Shown: positions 61,243 to 64,000 of the stretch, piece after piece
How positions within the stretch are numbered: the stretch's first letter is position 1
Layout of the letters: the number at the start of each line of letters is the position of its first letter
Assembly (NCBI GenBank): GCA_030041985.1
Contig: JASIAM010000060.1
Span: forward strand, 45,083 to 109,082
From: Bryobacteraceae bacterium
GTDB lineage: Bacteria > Acidobacteriota > Terriglobia > Bryobacterales > Bryobacteraceae
Reading direction: 5' to 3'
DNA: 64,000 nt
The notes under the pieces: model-generated
What the model saw: the letters and a program-made list of their open reading frames with translations, nothing else
What the model was told of the DNA's origin: nothing
Database searches by the model: none
Translations under genes and position numbers: made by a program

Positions 61243-61830
61243 TTATGAAAGCCAGTCCGGAGATTCTGCCGGTGCGCCGGTGTTCCTGCCTGCGGTGTTG
61301 TTGCCTGCGGTGTTGTTGCCTGCGGTGGGCCCGACCGGGCGAACCCAGTCCGATTCCACCTCTGCGGCCACCGACCTTTGCAGCAAGTTGACCGACACGA
61401 CAAATCGATAACTGCTCTTGATTTCCTGGAGAATCCCTTCCATTCCACGGAGCGGACCTCGTTCCATGACCAACCGCTGCCCTACCCGCAAAAACGGCCA
61501 CGGCATGGTCGGCAACCCGGAACGAACCATGGTTTCCACCGCTTGAATCTCTACCTCTGGAATCGGAACCAGGGTCTTGCCGAAACCCACTACCCCGACT
61601 ATCCCCGGAGTAACCAGAATCGGCAGCCGGTCGCCCACATAGAAACGGCAGAACAAATAACCCGGAAACAACGGCCGTTCCACGGTTTTGATGCGGTCGG
61701 ACCAGCGATTGCGGGTGTAGTACGTAGGTAAAAAAGCCTCGTACCCTTTCTGGAGGAGAATCTGGCTCGAAGTTTTTTCAAAATTGCTCTTCACCCGCAG
61801 CGCAAACCACTCGTTCGCAGTTTTTGTCAC
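61243..61830 (-). CDS. UpxY/RfaH-like transcription antiterminator
   Basis: A 195-residue NusG-family protein. The NGN domain is WFALRVKSNFEKTSSQILLQ, KGYEAFLPTYYTRNRW and RPLFPGYLFCRFYVGD; the KOW region is RVGQRLVMERGPLRGMEGIL. The start is GTG at 61828-61830, with AGGAG eight bases upstream. The C-terminus carries an extra low-complexity tail with repeated T-A-G-N-N. UpxY-type proteins are encoded first in capsule operons and stop premature termination of those long transcripts, which fits its position ahead of about 29 collinear genes. Confidence 0.92.
   Translation of the reverse strand: MTKTANEWFALRVKSNFEKTSSQILLQKGYEAFLPTYYTRNRWSDRIKTVERPLFPGYLFCRFYVGDRLPILVTPGIVGVVGFGKTLVPIPEVEIQAVETMVRSGLPTMPWPFLRVGQRLVMERGPLRGMEGILQEIKSSYRFVVSVNLLQRSVAAEVESDWVRPVGPTAGNNTAGNNTAGRNTGAPAESPDWLS
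61281..61325 (-). repeat. 15-bp tandem repeat in the upxY 3' end
   Basis: Three 15-bp units (GTTGTTGCCTGCGGT and near-copies on the plus strand) encode T-A-G-N-N, T-A-G-N-N and T-A-G-R-N. Copy-number change would preserve the frame and alter tail length. Confidence 0.7.
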
Positions 61831-62036
61831 GCCGTTGACTCCTAATTCCTTAGTTCTCTAAAAAGGTAAGCTACCGCCCTCTCGGTCACAGCAGCCTTTT
61901 CTGACCGCACGTCACAATTCGCGCTAACTGATTGTGACTTCTACATGATCGGCGACCGTCTGACAAATGTCAATTCAATTGGTACCTGAGCGGGTACTAG
62001 AACTGCACCATCTCAAGGTACCGTATATCCCAACCG
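61831..62036 (-). promoter_or_regulatory. Leader/promoter region of the EPS array
   Basis: About 200 bases separate upxY from the surface-protein gene and must hold the array promoter. A TTGACA box and the palindrome TGACA-AA-TGTCA (61961-61972) are present, but no convincing -10 element at proper spacing was found. A further palindrome at 61911-61938 is listed separately. Confidence 0.5.
61911..61938. promoter_or_regulatory. 28-bp palindromic site upstream of upxY
   Basis: GTCACAAT and ATTGTGAC are perfect inverted arms around 12 bases, about 80 bases upstream of the upxY start. Spacing and symmetry fit a dimeric regulator site. The regulator is unknown. Confidence 0.5.
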
Positions 62037-64000
62037 CTACTGGGTGAGCGAAACCGACACCGCATTCGATGTCCCTTCTGCATTAGCCGCAGTGATGGAT
62101 ACCGACTGTAACAGGGACAACAAATTCACCGATGTACTCCCGGATGTCGAGAACGTAAACGGCACCGACACCACGAACTGTCCCCCATAGGTCTGCGACT
62201 GCGTGCTGTCGAACCACGCCTCGGCATAGGTCTGGATGGGGATAGGGATCGTGGTGTTAGTCAAACTCGCATTGGATTGCGGCGTGAACTGGAATTGCAA
62301 CTGGGTCAGTTGCCGGGTAGTCGCATATCCGATCACTTCCAGGGTCACCGAAGTTGACGACTCCGCCGAGACCAGCGCATTCTCCAAATACACCGGGCCG
62401 GTAGGGACGGTAAGCGAAACCGTGGCGGGCGAGGCCGGCGTGATATCGGTGCCGCTCGGAATGGCAAAGGAGGGCGTGAGCGTAATGCTCTCCGCTACCG
62501 TGCCTGTCTGCAGGCCGATTTGATTACTGCCCGAAGGGAAAACGGCTTGAGTGGATCCCTGTGGAATCGTAAAATCGACTGTCTGCCCCCCACTCGCAAA
62601 CTGCACCGATGGGTCCGCTGGCAGGTTTCCGCTATTCACCGTGATGGTCAATTTGCCGTTAATGGCCACGGGGTAGCTGGAGGCAAGGGTAAGCCCCACG
62701 TTCACCTGAGCCATAGGTGTCTGGTTACCGCTGGCTCCTGTGAACTGATAGCTCGGCAGCGCCGGCAGCGCATTCCCAAAGCCCGATAGCGTGAATTGCT
62801 GATCATCGACGACCAGTGCCGCCGTGGCAAGACCGGTGGTTTGCGGCGAAAATGTCACCGTGAACTGGGTGCTCTGCCCGGCGGGTAAAGAGAGCGGCAA
62901 CTGCGGCGGGCTGGAGATGGTAAAGGTGGCCGGGCTGGTTTGCGGATTGATGCCGATGCTGGTAATGGTAGCCGTAGTCGTGCCCATATTCTGTATGGTG
63001 AAGGTGGTGCTTGCAGTTTGCCCGATATCCTCAGGGGTGAAGGAAACCGTCCCTCCCGGAACGACCGTGTTGCCCGCCGATCCACTGGTATAGGAGTATG
63101 TGAACAGCGTCCCGATGGCGGTCGCGGAAAGGGTAAAACTGTCATCCCCTATCCGGAACGCTCCGGTCGCCGTTCCGGCTTGGGTGGGCTCGAACGTGAT
63201 GGTAAAGGGCTCGCTCTGATTCACATTCAGGCTGAGCGGCAGAATCGGTTCACTTGTAATGAGGAACGGCGCGCCGGCGCCCGTCACCGCTCCAGTCCCC
63301 GACACCGCAGCATTGATATTGGTAACGGTACTGGGGGAAGTATTTTTCGCTATGATCGTCACCGGACTCGTGGCGCCCACATTTGTATTCGGAAACGTGA
63401 TGGTCTGGCCGGGAGTGAGGGCACTGGTTTGCGTGCCTTGCACAAGCTGATAGCTGAGCACCGAGACAATCGAGTTCCCTTGTAACCCCAACGTTACCGT
63501 CTGGTTGTTGCCTAACACGATCTGTAAAGTGTTGCTATCCGTGCCGACCTGAGTAGGAGCGTACACTACGTAGAACTGCGCATAACTTCCTGCGGCTATG
63601 GAGTCCCCCTGAGAGGTAAGCGCCGGCAGTTGATACAGGCTGAACGATGGATCTGATCCCGTGAGCTGAACCGATTGCAGGGTACCGCTTCCGCTGCCTT
63701 GGTTTATGATATCCATTTGCACCGAGGTAGACTCACCCACCACGGTAGCCGGGACAGGGATCGTGTTTCCGGAAGCGATCGTGACCACGTTGTCATTGGT
63801 CGGCAAGGTATAAGTCACGATCAGGTTGGGCGCTGTGCCCTCCAGCGTAAACCCCACTGTCCCGGCCGTGCTGGACGACGACCCGGTTTCGGTGTAGGGA
63901 ATGGACAATTGTCCTACGGCCTCCGTCGCGGTGACAGCCGTGTACGTAACGCTCACGGAAGCCGATTGCCCGGGTTGGAGGGCGGTTCCTATGGACGCAC
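62037..64000 (-). CDS. Choice-of-anchor D / HYDIN-like surface protein, N-terminus outside window
   Basis: The frame is open to the last base of the window; about 654 residues are visible and the start lies beyond the edge. A GTG at 63956 is in the middle of an Ig-like domain, so it is not the real start. Repeated Ig-like units carry the ASPM-SPD-2-Hydin hallmarks: PFTITFEPTQAGTATGAFRI, TQFTVTFSPQTTGLATAALV and FYVVYAPTQVGTDSNTLQIV. The C-terminus (ANAEGTSNAVSVSLTQ) has no PEP-CTERM or LPXTG sorting signal. It is probably a secreted or surface protein of unknown partner. Confidence 0.85.
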   Translation of the reverse strand, partial: ASIGTALQPGQSASVSVTYTAVTATEAVGQLSIPYTETGSSSSTAGTVGFTLEGTAPNLIVTYTLPTNDNVVTIASGNTIPVPATVVGESTSVQMDIINQGSGSGTLQSVQLTGSDPSFSLYQLPALTSQGDSIAAGSYAQFYVVYAPTQVGTDSNTLQIVLGNNQTVTLGLQGNSIVSVLSYQLVQGTQTSALTPGQTITFPNTNVGATSPVTIIAKNTSPSTVTNINAAVSGTGAVTGAGAPFLITSEPILPLSLNVNQSEPFTITFEPTQAGTATGAFRIGDDSFTLSATAIGTLFTYSYTSGSAGNTVVPGGTVSFTPEDIGQTASTTFTIQNMGTTTATITSIGINPQTSPATFTISSPPQLPLSLPAGQSTQFTVTFSPQTTGLATAALVVDDQQFTLSGFGNALPALPSYQFTGASGNQTPMAQVNVGLTLASSYPVAINGKLTITVNSGNLPADPSVQFASGGQTVDFTIPQGSTQAVFPSGSNQIGLQTGTVAESITLTPSFAIPSGTDITPASPATVSLTVPTGPVYLENALVSAESSTSVTLEVIGYATTRQLTQLQFQFTPQSNASLTNTTIPIPIQTYAEAWFDSTQSQTYGGQFVVSVPFTFSTSGSTSVNLLSLLQSVSITAANAEGTSNAVSVSLTQ

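Noticed and set aside
61921..61990. A sigma-70 promoter using the TTGACA box
   Set aside because: No acceptable -10 hexamer at 16-18 bases; kept only as a weak note in the leader region.
62037..63956. A complete surface-protein gene starting with GTG at 63956
   Set aside because: The frame stays open to the window edge and the GTG is within an Ig-like domain, so the gene is cut by the edge.

Overview
The window is about 64 kb of GC-rich bacterial DNA dominated by an exopolysaccharide/capsule locus of the exosortase (EpsH/EpsI) type. The gene mix (UpxY-like antiterminator, Wza/Wzc-type export pair, Wzm/Wzt ABC exporter, exosortase plus EpsI, many FkbM methyltransferases, stand-alone TonB-like proteins, choice-of-anchor-D surface protein, secreted phage-tail-like repeats) fits a soil Acidobacteriota of the Solibacter/Bryobacter kind. 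That assignment is an inference from gene content; no rRNA or tRNA gene was recognised.

Layout. 1-3862 (minus): a truncated glycosyltransferase, an unusual 720-residue glycosyltransferase and a WecB-type UDP-GlcNAc 2-epimerase. 3863-6792: a patch of toxin-antitoxin modules in different states of decay (Phd/RelE, VapB with frameshifted VapC, TacA/TacT) with a serine-recombinase scrap. 6910-10240: a JAB-like/TonB-C fusion protein, then a GDP-mannose 4,6-dehydratase and a HAD sugar-phosphate phosphatase. A 60-bp piece of the wecB 5' end recurs at 10252-10311, so 3841-10251 is bracketed by near-identical direct repeats. 10376-10966: a Uma2-like nuclease gene. 11128-23354: three large secreted proteins, one tail-fibre-like and two paralogous heparinase II/III-like proteins of 1756 and 1529 residues. 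23489-25748: an FkbM methyltransferase and a TonB-like protein. 25802-27828 (minus): a glycosyltransferase and an FkbM methyltransferase. 27936-28715: a secreted protein made of seven exact 32-residue Cys-pair repeats.

28727-61830 (minus): one collinear array of 30 genes, many overlapping by 1-4 bases. In transcription order it encodes the UpxY antiterminator, a small ribbon-helix-helix protein, Wza-like export protein, Wzc-like kinase, Wzm, Wzt, FkbM, asparagine synthase, GT2, FkbM, three GT4, methyltransferase, CgeB-like GT, GT4, GT11-like fucosyltransferase, Wzy-like polymerase, GT4, epimerase, GT2, acyltransferase, methyltransferase, Gfo/Idh oxidoreductase, carbamoyltransferase, FkbM, GDP-mannose 3,5-epimerase-like enzyme, GT4, exosortase and EpsI. 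The head of the array carries a palindrome upstream of upxY and three tandem 16-bp repeats upstream of the ribbon-helix-helix gene. 62037-64000 is the 3' part of a choice-of-anchor-D surface protein.

Taken together the genes would make sugar nucleotides, assemble and decorate a polysaccharide (methyl, acyl, carbamoyl and amide groups), polymerise and export it, and possibly anchor or process proteins through the exosortase. The strongest candidates for something undescribed are the 32-residue Cys-repeat protein facing the exosortase end of the array, the two giant heparinase-like proteins with spliced-in beta modules, the JAB/TonB fusion, and the direct-repeat-bracketed segment.
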